DNA of 64,000 nt from Algiphilus sp965216485. GTDB taxonomy: Bacteria > Pseudomonadota > Gammaproteobacteria > Nevskiales > Nevskiaceae. How positions within the stretch are numbered: position 1 is the stretch's first letter; every line of letters begins with the position of its first letter. Shown piece after piece: positions 1 to 8,028 of this stretch. Where the stretch lies: contig NZ_OZ244162.1 of NCBI RefSeq assembly GCF_965216485.1, forward strand, positions 1,984,001 through 2,048,000, in the 5' to 3' direction. Under the pieces are notes generated by a model. The model made no database searches. It was not told where the DNA came from and saw nothing but the letters and a program-made list of their open reading frames with translations. The translations under genes were made by a program, and so were the position numbers.

Positions 1-1112
1 AGCGCGCCCTGCGCAAGCAGGGGATCAATCCACTGCGGGTGCGCAAGCAGTCCAGTCTGTTCGGTTCCCGCAAGAAGAAGATCACCGGTCAGGACATCGC
101 GATCTTCGCGCGCCAGATGGCGACGATGATGGCGGCCGGGCTGCCACTCGTGCAGGCCCTGGAGCTGGTCGGGAACGGGCACGACAATCCTTCCATGGGC
201 GAGCTCATCCTCGCCGTGAAAACCGAGGTGGAGTCGGGCAGTTCTTTCGCGCAGGCGCTGGCCAAGCACCCCGTCCATTTCGACGATCTGTTCGTCAATC
301 TCGTGGATGCCGGCGAAAAGTCGGGCACGCTCGAGACGCTGCTCGACAAGGTTGCCCTGTACAAGGAAAAGACCGAGGCGCTTCGGAAAAAGGTCAAGAA
401 GGCGCTGACCTATCCATCGGCGGTGGTGGCGGTGGCCTTCATTGTCACCGGCATCCTGTTGTACTTCGTGGTGCCGCAGTTCCAGGATCTGTTCCGTGGA
501 TTCGGTGCGGACCTGCCGGTCTTCACTCTGATGGTCATCCGCCTGTCGGAGTTTGTGCAGGTCTACTGGTGGATGATCCTGCTGGGCCTGGGTGCGACCG
601 GCTTCGGTTTCAGCTACATCAAGAAGCGTTCGCCGCGATTCAGGCGTTTTCTCGATCGCGTCGCGCTGCACTTGCCGATTATTGGCGTCATCGTTCACAA
701 ATCCGCGCTGGCGCGCTATCACCGTACGCTGTCGACCATGTTCGCAGCCGGTGTCCCGCTCGTGGAGGCACTGGATCCGGTGGCGCGTGCCTCCGGCAAC
801 ATCCTGTTCGAGGAAGCGATCTACAACATTCGTGATGACGTCGCCAGCGGCACGCAGCTCTACCAGGGCATGCAGACCGCCGGCCTTTTTCCGCCAATGG
901 CGACGCAGATGGTCGCCATTGGCGAGGAATCCGGCGCCCTCGACACCATGTGCGCGAAGGTGGCGACCTATTACGAAGAGGAAGTCGACGCGCTGGTCGA
1001 CTCCCTCTCCAGCCTGCTCGAGCCGCTGATCATGTCCGTCCTCGGCATTCTCGTGGGCGGTCTCGTGGTGGCCATGTATCTGCCCATCTTCCAGCTCGGC
1101 CAGGTGGTCTGA
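1..1112 (+). CDS. pilC: Type IV pilus inner-membrane platform protein PilC (5' end outside window)
   Basis: PilC is the polytopic inner-membrane platform of the type IV pilus machine, working with the assembly and retraction ATPases. The reading frame is open to the left edge: the codons before the first possible GTG (position 39) read RALRKQGINPLRVRKQ, which is PilC-like, so the gene is cut by the window and the GTG is not the true start. About 370 codons are visible. Two T2SSF repeats are present, the first starting near KKITGQDIAIFARQ and the second near KSALARYHRTLSTMF. There are three hydrophobic segments, around positions 415-480, 570-620 and 1025-1095. It is followed after 3 bases by the prepilin peptidase gene, the usual pilBCD order. 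Confidence 0.95.
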   Translation, partial: RALRKQGINPLRVRKQSSLFGSRKKKITGQDIAIFARQMATMMAAGLPLVQALELVGNGHDNPSMGELILAVKTEVESGSSFAQALAKHPVHFDDLFVNLVDAGEKSGTLETLLDKVALYKEKTEALRKKVKKALTYPSAVVAVAFIVTGILLYFVVPQFQDLFRGFGADLPVFTLMVIRLSEFVQVYWWMILLGLGATGFGFSYIKKRSPRFRRFLDRVALHLPIIGVIVHKSALARYHRTLSTMFAAGVPLVEALDPVARASGNILFEEAIYNIRDDVASGTQLYQGMQTAGLFPPMATQMVAIGEESGALDTMCAKVATYYEEEVDALVDSLSSLLEPLIMSVLGILVGGLVVAMYLPIFQLGQVV

Positions 1113-1115
1113 ACG

Positions 1116-1964
1116 GTGGGGATACTCGACGCGCTGGCTACCAGCCCGGCCCTCCTGATCACCGCGATGGTGCTGCTCGGCCTGCTCACCGGAAGCTTTC
1201 TCAATGTCGTGATTCTACGGCTGCCGCGCATGCTCGAAAACGCATGGCGCGAAGAGGCAAGTGCCATTCTTGAAGTGGAGGCTCCCAAAGACCAGCCGGC
1301 GCTGTCGCTCGCTCGGCCTGCGTCGCATTGCACGCATTGTGGAGCGCCGATTCCGGCGTGGCGCAATATCCCCGTCGTCTCCTGGCTGTTGCTGCGGGGC
1401 CGGGCGGCCTGCTGTGGCGCGCCCATTTCCGTGCAGTATCCGCTGGTCGAACTGCTGGCCGGCGTGGTGGCAGGGCTGTGCGCATGGCGCTTCGGCTGGA
1501 GTTGGGAGCTATTGGCGGCCTACGTGCTGGCCATGACCCTCATCGCCGCGGCCGTGATCGACTGGAACACGCAGCTGTTGCCGGACAACATCACGCTGCC
1601 ATTGCTCTGGCTGGGACTGCTGCTGAACACAATGGAAACCTTTGTGCCCTTGCAGGCCGCGGTACTGGGTGCGGCGGCCGGCTATCTGTCGCTGTGGAGT
1701 GTGTTCATGCTGTTCAAGCTGGTCACCGGCAAGGAAGGCATGGGCTTCGGCGACTTCAAGCTGCTGGCCGCTCTGGGCGCATGGTTCGGATGGACGGCCC
1801 TGCCGATGCTGCTGTTGCTGTCCTCGCTGGTCGGTGCCGTGATCGGAATCACTTTCCGGGTCTCCGGCCGCCTGGAGGCAGGAGCGCCGATGCCCTACGG
1901 GCCCTTCATCGCCGGCGCCGGCCTGCTCTGGTTGCTTGCGCCGATGCCGATGGCCTTGTTCTGA
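1116..1964 (+). CDS. pilD: Prepilin leader peptidase / N-methyltransferase PilD
   Basis: This bifunctional inner-membrane aspartyl protease cleaves type IV prepilins and pseudopilins and N-methylates the new N-terminus. The GTG start is 3 bases after pilC. The protein has 282 residues and about eight hydrophobic segments. The cytosolic loop starts with CTHC, and both catalytic aspartate contexts are present: VIDWNTQLLPD, and the GxGD-type motif in GKEGMGFGDFK. The second half of the zinc tetrad is unusual: where the family has C-x2-C (as in GRCRGCQAPIS), this protein reads GRAACCGAPIS, so the third cysteine is an alanine and a cysteine sits two residues later. Enzymes lacking the cysteines are known in some xanthomonads, so function is still likely. 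The stop overlaps the coaE start (TGATG). Confidence 0.95.
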   Translation: MGILDALATSPALLITAMVLLGLLTGSFLNVVILRLPRMLENAWREEASAILEVEAPKDQPALSLARPASHCTHCGAPIPAWRNIPVVSWLLLRGRAACCGAPISVQYPLVELLAGVVAGLCAWRFGWSWELLAAYVLAMTLIAAAVIDWNTQLLPDNITLPLLWLGLLLNTMETFVPLQAAVLGAAAGYLSLWSVFMLFKLVTGKEGMGFGDFKLLAALGAWFGWTALPMLLLLSSLVGAVIGITFRVSGRLEAGAPMPYGPFIAGAGLLWLLAPMPMALF

Positions 1965-2605
1965 TGCCCTTGGTCATCGGACTGACCGGAGGGGTGGCGA
2001 GCGGCAAATCTACCGTGGAAGCCGCCTTCGAAGCGCTGGGCGTACCCGTGATCGATGCCGATCAGGTCGCGCGTGCCATCGTGGCGCCGGGCGAGCCGGC
2101 CCTGGACGCCATTGCCGCACATTTCGGAGCGGAGGTGTTGCAGTCGGATGGCACGCTGAATCGACGCGCCTTGCGTGAACAGGTTTTTGCCGATGCACAG
2201 GCGCGCAAGGCATTGGAGGCGATTACGCATCCGGCGATTCGCGACCGCCTGCAGCAGTGGCGCGACGCACTGACGGCGCCGTACGGGGTATTGTCCGCGG
2301 CGATTCTGATCGAGGGTGGGCTGAACCGGCTCTGTGATCGGGTGCTGGTCATCGATGCCTCGCCGGAGACGCAGCGCCGGCGCCTGATGGCGCGAGACGC
2401 CGTGGATGCGGCGCTGGCGGACCAGATGCTGGCGGCGCAGGCACCGCGCGATCGTCGTCTGGCTGCCGCCGATGATGTCCTCCTCAATGAGGACAGCGTG
2501 GATGATCTTCCGGCGCTGATCGCGCGGTGCCACGACTTCTACCTGCGCCTGGCGCGCGGGGAAGCCGATGCGAGCACGCACCTGCGGCTGCCCGATGCGG
2601 TTTGA
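1964..2605 (+). CDS. coaE: Dephospho-CoA kinase
   Basis: CoaE phosphorylates the 3' hydroxyl of dephospho-CoA with ATP, the last step of coenzyme A synthesis. The 213-residue protein starts MPLVIGLTGGVASGKST, giving a Walker A loop at residues 9-16, followed by the family's DADQVAR signature near residue 35 and a THPAIR segment. The frame stays open far upstream, inside pilD, but the ATG at 1964 matches the family N-terminus exactly and overlaps the pilD stop by one base. The pilD-coaE-zapD-yacG order is conserved in many gammaproteobacteria and suggests one transcript. Confidence 0.96.
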   Translation: MPLVIGLTGGVASGKSTVEAAFEALGVPVIDADQVARAIVAPGEPALDAIAAHFGAEVLQSDGTLNRRALREQVFADAQARKALEAITHPAIRDRLQQWRDALTAPYGVLSAAILIEGGLNRLCDRVLVIDASPETQRRRLMARDAVDAALADQMLAAQAPRDRRLAAADDVLLNEDSVDDLPALIARCHDFYLRLARGEADASTHLRLPDAV

Positions 2606-2659
2606 AAGCCCTGTCGGGCGCGCGCACAATGCAGCCCGATCCCATCATCAGGAGTCCCG

Positions 2660-3433
2660 GTGAGTCAGACCACGTGGCTAGCTTTCGAGCAGCCGCTGAA
2701 CGAGCGGATTCGCACTTTCCTGCGACTCGAGACGCTGTTCGCCCAGCATGCGCATCATGCGCAGGACGATAGCGAGTGGGGGCTGCGTGCCACGCTGCAT
2801 CGATTGCTGGATATCTACTCGCTGGTCTCGCGCTCCGACTTCAAGGGCGAAGTCGTCAAGGAATTGACCGATCAGTACAACCAGCTCAAGCAGTTGTCCG
2901 ATACCGCCGGTGTCGATCAGGGGCGACTGAATCAGACGCTGCAGGAAATCGACAGCGTCATCAACGCTCTGAACGCGCTGAGTTCGCAGCTTGCGCAGCA
3001 GCAGTTGCGCGACAATGAGTTTCTGGTCTCGATTCTGAACCGGGCCGCCATCCCCGGCGGCACCTGCGGCTTCGACCTGCCATTGCTGCACCACTGGCTG
3101 GCGCTACCCGAGCAGAGGGCGCGCCGCGATCTGGAGGCCTGGTTCGCTGATCTGATCCCCTTCGAGCGAGCCATTACGCTCTACCTGCAGTTGCTGCGCT
3201 CCAGTACGGTCGCCAAGGATTGCACTGCCGAGCAGGGCGTCTACGTCTACACCCCGGAACGCGTCTTTTCCCTGGTGCGTGTTCTGGTGGCGCGCGAGGG
3301 CACGGTCTACCCGGAGATCAGCGCCGGCCGGCATCGCTTCTCGATCCGCTTCATGGAATGCAGTGATGTCAATCAACGGCCGCAGTCCAGCGAAGCCAAT
3401 GTGCCCTTCCGCTTGCAGTGCTGCGAGCTATGA
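2660..3433 (+). CDS. zapD: Cell division protein ZapD (YacF)
   Basis: ZapD binds FtsZ and bundles its protofilaments, helping Z-ring assembly at midcell. The 257-residue protein begins SQTTWLAFEQPLNERIRTF, which is the family's N-terminal signature, and is rich in predicted helix in its first half. The start is a GTG preceded by CAGGAG. The gene follows coaE after 54 bases, and its TGA overlaps the yacG ATG, so translation of the two is probably coupled. No catalytic residues are expected in this family. Confidence 0.95.
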   Translation: MSQTTWLAFEQPLNERIRTFLRLETLFAQHAHHAQDDSEWGLRATLHRLLDIYSLVSRSDFKGEVVKELTDQYNQLKQLSDTAGVDQGRLNQTLQEIDSVINALNALSSQLAQQQLRDNEFLVSILNRAAIPGGTCGFDLPLLHHWLALPEQRARRDLEAWFADLIPFERAITLYLQLLRSSTVAKDCTAEQGVYVYTPERVFSLVRVLVAREGTVYPEISAGRHRFSIRFMECSDVNQRPQSSEANVPFRLQCCEL

Positions 3434-3654
3434 GCGGTCAGCGCGGGCAAGAAGGCGAGGCCACCGGCACCCCCAGCACGCAGTGTCCCCACTGCGGTGG
3501 TGTGGCCGTGCTCTCCGCAAGCAACCCGTGGCGGCCTTTCTGCTCCCGCCGTTGCAAGCTGATCGACCTGGGTGATTGGCTGGCGGAAAAGCACGTCATC
3601 GGTGACGAGGACGGCAGCCATCCCATCGGTGGCCAGGACGACTGGCAGCACTAG
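3430..3654 (+). CDS. yacG: DNA gyrase inhibitor YacG (zinc-binding)
   Basis: YacG is a small zinc protein that, in E. coli, binds the GyrB C-terminal domain and inhibits gyrase. The 74-residue protein has the four zinc cysteines as CPHC, then CSRRC, followed by the conserved KLIDLGDWLAE segment. The ATG overlaps the zapD stop as ATGA; an earlier in-frame TTG-type start would add only four residues and is less likely. The C-terminus is acidic and histidine-containing. zapD and yacG are adjacent in many gammaproteobacteria. Confidence 0.93.
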   Translation: MSGQRGQEGEATGTPSTQCPHCGGVAVLSASNPWRPFCSRRCKLIDLGDWLAEKHVIGDEDGSHPIGGQDDWQH

Positions 3655-3674
3655 GGCGAAGCCCCGCCCTGCAC

Positions 3675-4142
3675 ATGGACCCTGACGATCGCGATCTTCC
3701 CTTCATGCGGGCCGCCTTGGCCGCGGCCGCCGAGGCAGCCAGTGTGAGCGAAGTGCCCGTCGGGGCGGTGGTGGTGCACGCGGGAAAGGCCGTGGCCACC
3801 GCCGCCAATCGGCCGATCCGCGGCTGCGACCCGACGGCGCATGCCGAGATGCGGGTGCTGCGCATTGCCGCGCGGCGGTTGCGCAACTACCGACTGAACG
3901 ACGCAACGCTATACGTGACGCTCGAGCCCTGCATCATGTGCGTCGGGGCCATCCTGCATGCGCGTGTGGGGCGGCTGGTCTTCGGTGCCTATGACCCGGC
4001 TGCCGGTGCGGTGGTCTCACGCCACACGCTGCTGTCGCAACCACACCACTACCGCGCGCCGGAATGGCGGGGTGGGGTACTGCGCGCCGAATGCGCCGCC
4101 CAGCTCCAGGCCTTCTTTGCCGAGCGACGCGGCGGTCCCTAA
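3675..4142 (+). CDS. tadA: tRNA-specific adenosine deaminase TadA
   Basis: TadA converts A34 to inosine in the anticodon of tRNA-Arg(ACG), which is needed for wobble decoding. The 155-residue protein carries the cytidine-deaminase zinc site: His56-Ala-Glu58 (HAE), with the proton-shuttling glutamate, and PCIMC with Cys86 and Cys89. The loop before the C-terminal helix reads YDPAAGAV where many homologues have a GAAGS-type sequence, a small variation. The gene starts 20 bases after yacG and ends 29 bases before the convergent clpB stop. Confidence 0.93.
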   Translation: MDPDDRDLPFMRAALAAAAEAASVSEVPVGAVVVHAGKAVATAANRPIRGCDPTAHAEMRVLRIAARRLRNYRLNDATLYVTLEPCIMCVGAILHARVGRLVFGAYDPAAGAVVSRHTLLSQPHHYRAPEWRGGVLRAECAAQLQAFFAERRGGP

Positions 4143-4171
4143 CAGCATTGCAGGGCCGCCGCACGCGTGAC

Positions 4172-6835
4172 TCAGGCCGTAGCGGTGCGGGCCTTCTCCT
4201 CGGCTGCCTCCCCGTCGCCTTCACCGCGTGCGAAGTGGATGGCGCCATCCTCGGCATAGACCCGGATGTGGTCACCGGCGACGAAGCTGCCGTCCAGAAG
4301 CTCGCGGGCCAGCGGGTTCTCGACCATGGTCTGCAAGGCACGCTTCAGCGGCCGCGCGCCGTAGACCGGATCGAAACCCGCCTGTGACAGGTGATCGAGG
4401 GCGCTGTCCTCGAGCGTCAAGCCGATCTGGCGCTCCTTGAGCCGCTGCACCAGCAGCGCGGACTGGATGCGGGCGATACCGCGGATCTGGCTGGCATCAA
4501 GAGCGTGGAAGACGACACTTTCGTCGATGCGGTTGATGAACTCCGGACGGAAGTGCTGCCGCACCACCTCCATGACGGCGGACTTGATGGTGGCGTAGTC
4601 CTCGTCCGGACCCAGGTCCTGAATCATCTGCGAGCCCAGGTTGGAGGTCATGACGATGACGGTATTGCGGAAGTCCACGGTACGGCCCTGGCCATCGGTC
4701 AGACGGCCGTCGTCGAGCACCTGCAGCAGAATGTTGAAGACATCCGCATGGGCCTTCTCGATCTCGTCGAGCAGGATCACGGAGTAGGGCTTGCGCCGCA
4801 CGGTTTCCGTCAGATAGCCGCCCTGCTCGTAACCCACATAGCCCGGAGGGGCGCCGATCAGCCGCGCCACGCTGTGGCGTTCCATGAACTCGCTCATGTC
4901 GATGCGCACCATGGCTTCCTCGGTATCGAAGAGGAAGTGGGCCAGCGACTTGCAGAGTTCGGTCTTGCCCACGCCGGTGGGGCCCAGGAAGAGGAAGGAG
5001 CCGATGGGGCGGTTCGGGTCCGACAGACCGGCACGCGAGCGCCGGATGGCGTCGGAAACCGCCCGCACGGCCTCGTCCTGGCCGACGACACGATCGTGCA
5101 GCGCGTCTTCCATGCGCAGCAGCTTGTCGCGTTCGCCCTCGACCAGCTTGGCGACCGGGATCCCCGTCCAGCGGGCGACGACCTCGGCGATCTCCTCATC
5201 GGTGACGGCGGTGCGCAGCAGCCGGCCGGCGCGAGGCGCGTCCTCGCGCTCGGCTTCGTCCTGGGCGTGCTCGGTGGCGGCTGCCTCCTCGGCCAGCTTG
5301 CGCTCAAGCTCGGGGATGGTGCCGTACTGCAATTCGGCCATGCGCGACAGGTCGCCGGCACGGCGCGCGGCCTCAAGATCGGTGCGGGCGCGGTCGAGCT
5401 GCTCCTTGATCTCCTGGCTGCCCGCCACATTGGCCTTCTCGGACTGCCACTGGCGTTCCAGTTCGGCGTACTCGGATTCCAGCCGTGCGATTTCCTCGTC
5501 CAGCGTCGCCAGCCCGCGCTTGGCGGAGGCATCCTCGTCCCGCGCCACGGCTTCGCGTTCGATCTTGAGCTGAATGAGTCGGCGTTCGAGACGATCCAGC
5601 GATTCCGGCTTGGAGTCAATCTCGATGCGGATGCGCGAAGCGGCCTCATCGACCAGGTCGATGGCCTTGTCCGGAAGCTGGCGGTCGGTAATGTAGCGGT
5701 GCGAAAGGCGCGCGGCCGCAATGATGGCGGCGTCGGAAATGTCCACACCGTGGTGCACTTCGTAGCGCTCCTTCAGGCCACGCAGGATCGCCACCGTGTC
5801 CTCCACCGAGGGCTCATCCACCATCACCTTCTGGAAGCGACGTTCCAGGGCGGCGTCCTTCTCGATGCCGGTGCGGTATTCGTCCAGGGTGGTGGCGCCG
5901 ACGCAGTGCAGCTCGCCGCGAGCAAGGGCCGGCTTGAGCATGTTGCCGGCGTCCATCGCGCCCTCGGCCTTGCCGGCGCCGACCATGGTGTGCAGCTCAT
6001 CGATGAACAGGATGATCTGGCCTTCCTGCTTGGCCAGCTCGTTGAGCACAGCCTTGAGGCGTTCCTCGAATTCACCGCGATACTTGGCACCGGCGATGAG
6101 TGCCGCCAGATCAAGGGACAGCACGCGCTTGGATTTGAGGCTTTCCGGCACCTCGCCATTGACGATGCGAGCCGCAAGGCCCTCGACAATCGCCGTCTTG
6201 CCGACGCCAGGTTCGCCAATCAGTACCGGATTGTTCTTGGTGCGGCGGGACAGCACCTGGATCACGCGCCGGATTTCCTCGTCGCGCCCGATCACGGGGT
6301 CGAGCTTGCCGGCTTCGGCGCGCTGCGTGAGGTCAGTGGTGTACTTGTCCAGCGCCTGGCGCTGATCCTCGGCATTGGGGTCTTCGACACTGTCGCCGCC
6401 GCGCAGGGCATCGACGGCCTTTTCCAGCAGTTCCTTGCGTGCGCCGGCCTCGCGCAGGAGCTCACCGGCCGGCTCTTTCTTGTCGTCCACCAGTGCCAGA
6501 AGAAACATCTCGCTGGCGATGTACTGGTCTCCGCGCTTCTGCGCCAAGCGGTCGCAGAGGTTGAGAATGCGGCCCAGACCCTGCGACACGCCCACCTCTC
6601 CGGTGGCTTCCTTGATGCGCGGTAGGTCACCAAGGGCGCGCGAAAGCTTGTTGCGCAGCTGTGCCAGCTGTACGCCGCCTTGCTCCAGGAGGGCGGGCGT
6701 ATTGCCGCCCTGTGCATCCAGCAGCGCCTGCAGCACGTGAATCGCTTCGATCTGGTTGTGATCACGTCCAACGGCGAGGGACTGGGCATCGGCCAGCGCC
6801 TGCTGGAAGTGGCTGGTGAGTTTGTCGGTGCGCAT
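4172..6835 (-). CDS. clpB: ATP-dependent disaggregase ClpB
   Basis: ClpB is the Hsp100 AAA+ disaggregase that, with DnaK/DnaJ/GrpE, pulls proteins out of aggregates by threading them through a hexameric pore. The 887-residue protein has the N-terminal Clp repeat domain (about 1-145), the first AAA domain with Walker A GEPGVGKT at 207-214, a coiled-coil middle domain rich in Glu, Arg and Ala (about 410-540), and the second AAA domain with GPTGVGKT near residue 620 followed by the C-terminal ClpB domain. It is about 25 residues longer than the E. coli protein, mostly from an acidic stretch in the middle domain and a tail ending AEEKARTATA. A heat-shock-type promoter lies just upstream. Confidence 0.98.
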   Translation of the reverse strand: MRTDKLTSHFQQALADAQSLAVGRDHNQIEAIHVLQALLDAQGGNTPALLEQGGVQLAQLRNKLSRALGDLPRIKEATGEVGVSQGLGRILNLCDRLAQKRGDQYIASEMFLLALVDDKKEPAGELLREAGARKELLEKAVDALRGGDSVEDPNAEDQRQALDKYTTDLTQRAEAGKLDPVIGRDEEIRRVIQVLSRRTKNNPVLIGEPGVGKTAIVEGLAARIVNGEVPESLKSKRVLSLDLAALIAGAKYRGEFEERLKAVLNELAKQEGQIILFIDELHTMVGAGKAEGAMDAGNMLKPALARGELHCVGATTLDEYRTGIEKDAALERRFQKVMVDEPSVEDTVAILRGLKERYEVHHGVDISDAAIIAAARLSHRYITDRQLPDKAIDLVDEAASRIRIEIDSKPESLDRLERRLIQLKIEREAVARDEDASAKRGLATLDEEIARLESEYAELERQWQSEKANVAGSQEIKEQLDRARTDLEAARRAGDLSRMAELQYGTIPELERKLAEEAAATEHAQDEAEREDAPRAGRLLRTAVTDEEIAEVVARWTGIPVAKLVEGERDKLLRMEDALHDRVVGQDEAVRAVSDAIRRSRAGLSDPNRPIGSFLFLGPTGVGKTELCKSLAHFLFDTEEAMVRIDMSEFMERHSVARLIGAPPGYVGYEQGGYLTETVRRKPYSVILLDEIEKAHADVFNILLQVLDDGRLTDGQGRTVDFRNTVIVMTSNLGSQMIQDLGPDEDYATIKSAVMEVVRQHFRPEFINRIDESVVFHALDASQIRGIARIQSALLVQRLKERQIGLTLEDSALDHLSQAGFDPVYGARPLKRALQTMVENPLARELLDGSFVAGDHIRVYAEDGAIHFARGEGDGEAAEEKARTATA

Positions 6836-6851
6836 GGGGGCTCCGCGTCAA

Positions 6852-6866
6852 AGAGGTCTGACCTCT
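6852..6866. promoter_or_regulatory. 15-bp palindrome in the clpB leader
   Basis: AGAGGTC and GACCTCT are perfect inverted repeats separated by one base. The palindrome sits between the likely transcription start and the clpB start codon. It could be an operator or a short leader hairpin; it does not resemble CIRCE. Confidence 0.4.
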
Positions 6867-6894
6867 ATCTAGGGGCCAAATCGTCGACTTCAAG
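6867..6894 (-). promoter_or_regulatory. Probable sigma-32 (RpoH) promoter of clpB
   Basis: Read on the minus strand, CTTGAAG (6888-6894) is followed by 12 bases and then CCCCTAGAT (6867-6875). This closely matches the heat-shock consensus CTTGAAA, about 11-16 bases, CCCCATnT. The position, about 35 bases upstream of clpB, fits the known RpoH control of this gene. Confidence 0.75.
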
Positions 6895-6953
6895 GCACCG
6901 TCCTCGCGCGTGTCCTTGGGTTAGTGTGTGGGCCCCGGTACGAAGAAGCCCCT

Positions 6954-7682
6954 ATGCAGACGACGAAGGCCTACAAGAACAACGAATTCCTGATGAGCGA
7001 GGAAGCACGCGGCATCCGCATCCTCTGTGAGTATCTGGAGCCACGCCGGCGGCTGGCCATGCACGGGATCAGCCGGGCTATCGTCTTCTTCGGCTCGGCG
7101 CGCATCCAGCGCAGTACTGCCGATGACTCGCACGACTACTACGCTTTGGCTGCCGATCTGGCGGAACGCATCGCGCACTGGACGATGGAAAGGCACCATC
7201 CGCGCAGCTACTACCACCTCGTCACCGGTGGCGGCCCCGGCATCATGCAGGCGGTGCACGAGGGTTCAGCGCGGGTGAATGGGGCGCTCAATATCGGGCT
7301 GAACATTTCCTTGCCGTTTGAGCAGAGCCTCAACTCCCACGTCAATCTCGAGAACGCCTTCGAATTTCACTATTTCTTCATGCGCAAGTTCTGGTTCGTC
7401 AACCTTGCGCATGCCGCTGTCGCCCTCCCAGGCGGGTTCGGCACATTGGACGAGCTTTTTGAGTTGCTGACCCTGATTCAGACGGGCAAGGCACCGCGTA
7501 TGCCCGTCGTGCTGCTCGGGCGTGAGTTCTGGAATGCGATTGTGGATTTTCGGGGTCTGGCAGACCGCGGCCTGATCGGTGAGGAAGACCTGGAACTGTT
7601 TCGGGTGTGCGACGACGTCGATAGCGCCTTCCGGCATTTGGTGCGCGGGCTTGAGCCGGATATCGCACTGCCCCTTGATTAG
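6954..7682 (+). CDS. LOG-family protein (probable nucleoside 5'-monophosphate phosphoribohydrolase)
   Basis: Members of this Rossmann-fold family cleave nucleotide N-glycosidic bonds, for example of cytokinin nucleotides or AMP; older annotations call them lysine decarboxylases. The protein has the family signatures GGGPGIMQAV and PGGFGTLDE, the latter carrying the catalytic glutamate. I prefer the ATG at 6954 (MQTTKAYKNNEF), giving 242 residues; a GTG at 6924 would add ten weak residues. It is divergent from clpB, with about 118 bases between start codons. The true substrate cannot be read from sequence. Confidence 0.85.
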   Translation: MQTTKAYKNNEFLMSEEARGIRILCEYLEPRRRLAMHGISRAIVFFGSARIQRSTADDSHDYYALAADLAERIAHWTMERHHPRSYYHLVTGGGPGIMQAVHEGSARVNGALNIGLNISLPFEQSLNSHVNLENAFEFHYFFMRKFWFVNLAHAAVALPGGFGTLDELFELLTLIQTGKAPRMPVVLLGREFWNAIVDFRGLADRGLIGEEDLELFRVCDDVDSAFRHLVRGLEPDIALPLD

Positions 7683-7709
7683 TTTGCGGCTGGTGGCGCC
7701 AGGGACGGA

Positions 7710-7925
7710 TCAGTCTTCGTCGAACAGCAGGTCGTCCTCGTCAAGCAACTTGCGAAGCGCGCGTTCCTCGCGGTAGCGCTCGATATCACGCCAGTCGCGC
7801 AGGCGCACACCGGGGGGCGCGGCACTGCGGTGCGACGTCTCCCCCTCATCGTCGACAGCACTGTCATCGACATCGTCGAAGTCGTCGTCGATATCCGGTT
7901 CGTGGTCTTTTTTCTTCGCCGCCAT
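7710..7925 (-). CDS. Small acidic protein, PA3496-like
   Basis: This 71-residue protein starts with a lysine patch (MAAKKKDHE), has a strongly acidic middle (DIDDDFDDVDD), and ends with an RDIERYREERALRKLLDEDD segment. That last part resembles the short charged helix of the PA3496 family of small gammaproteobacterial proteins, which has been linked to envelope integrity only by inference. No membrane segment or signal peptide is visible, and there is no clear Shine-Dalgarno sequence before the ATG. It is convergent with the LOG gene, with 27 bases between stops. Function is unknown. Confidence 0.65.
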   Translation of the reverse strand: MAAKKKDHEPDIDDDFDDVDDSAVDDEGETSHRSAAPPGVRLRDWRDIERYREERALRKLLDEDDLLFDED

Positions 7926-8022
7926 GCAGGTTTGGGGTGATAGAGAAAGGTTGCGTTGCGTCTTTTAGCAGCGTTTTGCGAGGAAGAAAAGGGGCTGGTT
8001 CCTGCCAGTGACTTACGCTACG

Positions 8023-8028
8023 GTTACA
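8023..8028. repeat. Target site duplication, left copy (GTTACA)
   Basis: GTTACA directly abuts the left inverted repeat of the IS481-family element and is repeated exactly at 9094-9099. On the minus strand this copy supplies the TAA that ends the transposase frame. Confidence 0.85.

Noticed and set aside
4391..6625. A 744-codon open frame on the plus strand opposite clpB
   Set aside because: It is antisense to a complete, well-matched ClpB and has no recognisable domain; long antisense frames are common in GC-rich genes.
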